Source: Chondrilla cf. caribensis (Eukaryota > Porifera > Demospongiae > Chondrillida > Chondrillidae). From it: DNA of 64,000 bases. Shown piece by piece: positions 1-64,000 of this stretch. The notes beneath the pieces are model-generated. The model was given only the letters and a program-made list of their open reading frames with translations. It had not been told where the DNA came from and did no database searches. The position numbers and the translations under genes are program-made. Numbering within the stretch: position 1 is the first letter of the stretch; every line of letters starts with the position of its first letter. The stretch is taken from positions 444,019-508,018 of the forward strand of contig OZ026570.1 of the NCBI GenBank assembly GCA_964020155.1, written 5' to 3'.

Positions 1-64000
<64,000 letters not shown>

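Overview
The whole 64 kb window lies inside one protein-coding gene on the + strand. It is a eukaryotic gene: seven GT-AG introns interrupt a single reading frame, and joining the eight exons (61,284 nt) gives 20,428 consecutive codons without a stop. The first exon is already open at base 1 and the last is still open at base 64000, so neither the start codon nor the stop codon, promoter or polyadenylation site is in view. The mature protein is therefore larger than 20,400 residues (over 2 MDa). The intron structure, the long (CA)n/(TG)n microsatellites, a foldback element in an intron and the density of N-glycosylation sequons fit a metazoan, probably an invertebrate (a sponge is a guess only). 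I cannot name the species or the gene.

The protein is a tandem array of about 165 Ig-like beta-sandwich repeats of about 124 residues. A typical repeat opens with a PPxLxxFxLDLNxG strand, continues with LxLTFSExVxxSTL and an LTGG turn, then a DLNxIK helix, an NNTYLS strand and a DxxGNxV turn, and closes with a YxPDTT linker. It resembles the Ig-like repeats of large bacterial surface proteins (Big/SWM type) more than any classical animal domain, but that assignment is by eye. No transmembrane segment, protease, kinase or other catalytic domain is visible.

The main observation is a higher-order organisation. Variant repeats recur every 23 domains without a single gain or loss: a Cys-pair doublet, a domain with an MGGxxP insertion, a second Cys-pair doublet and a domain with a DVxAITDG motif. 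This defines seven complete 23-domain super-repeats (2,835 to 2,867 residues each; 8.5 to 8.6 kb of coding sequence) plus the start of an eighth. The Cys doublets sit 11 and 12 domains apart, which suggests the 23-domain unit itself came from a duplication of a unit of about 11.5 domains.

Layout: exon 1 (1-9817), intron 1 with a foldback element and a perfect hairpin, exon 2 (10311-15287), intron 2 with a long CA tract, exon 3 (15772-16112), intron 3 with a G-quadruplex motif, exon 4 (16269-27660), intron 4, exon 5 (27931-47931, exactly 20,001 nt), intron 5 with a 45-bp minisatellite, exon 6 (48605-51402), intron 6, exon 7 (51732-52550), intron 7, exon 8 (52862-64000, open). Introns 6 and 7 begin with a GT microsatellite at their first base. 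No other gene, RNA gene or autonomous mobile element is supported; open frames on the minus strand and in the other plus frames are shadows of the repeat coding sequence.
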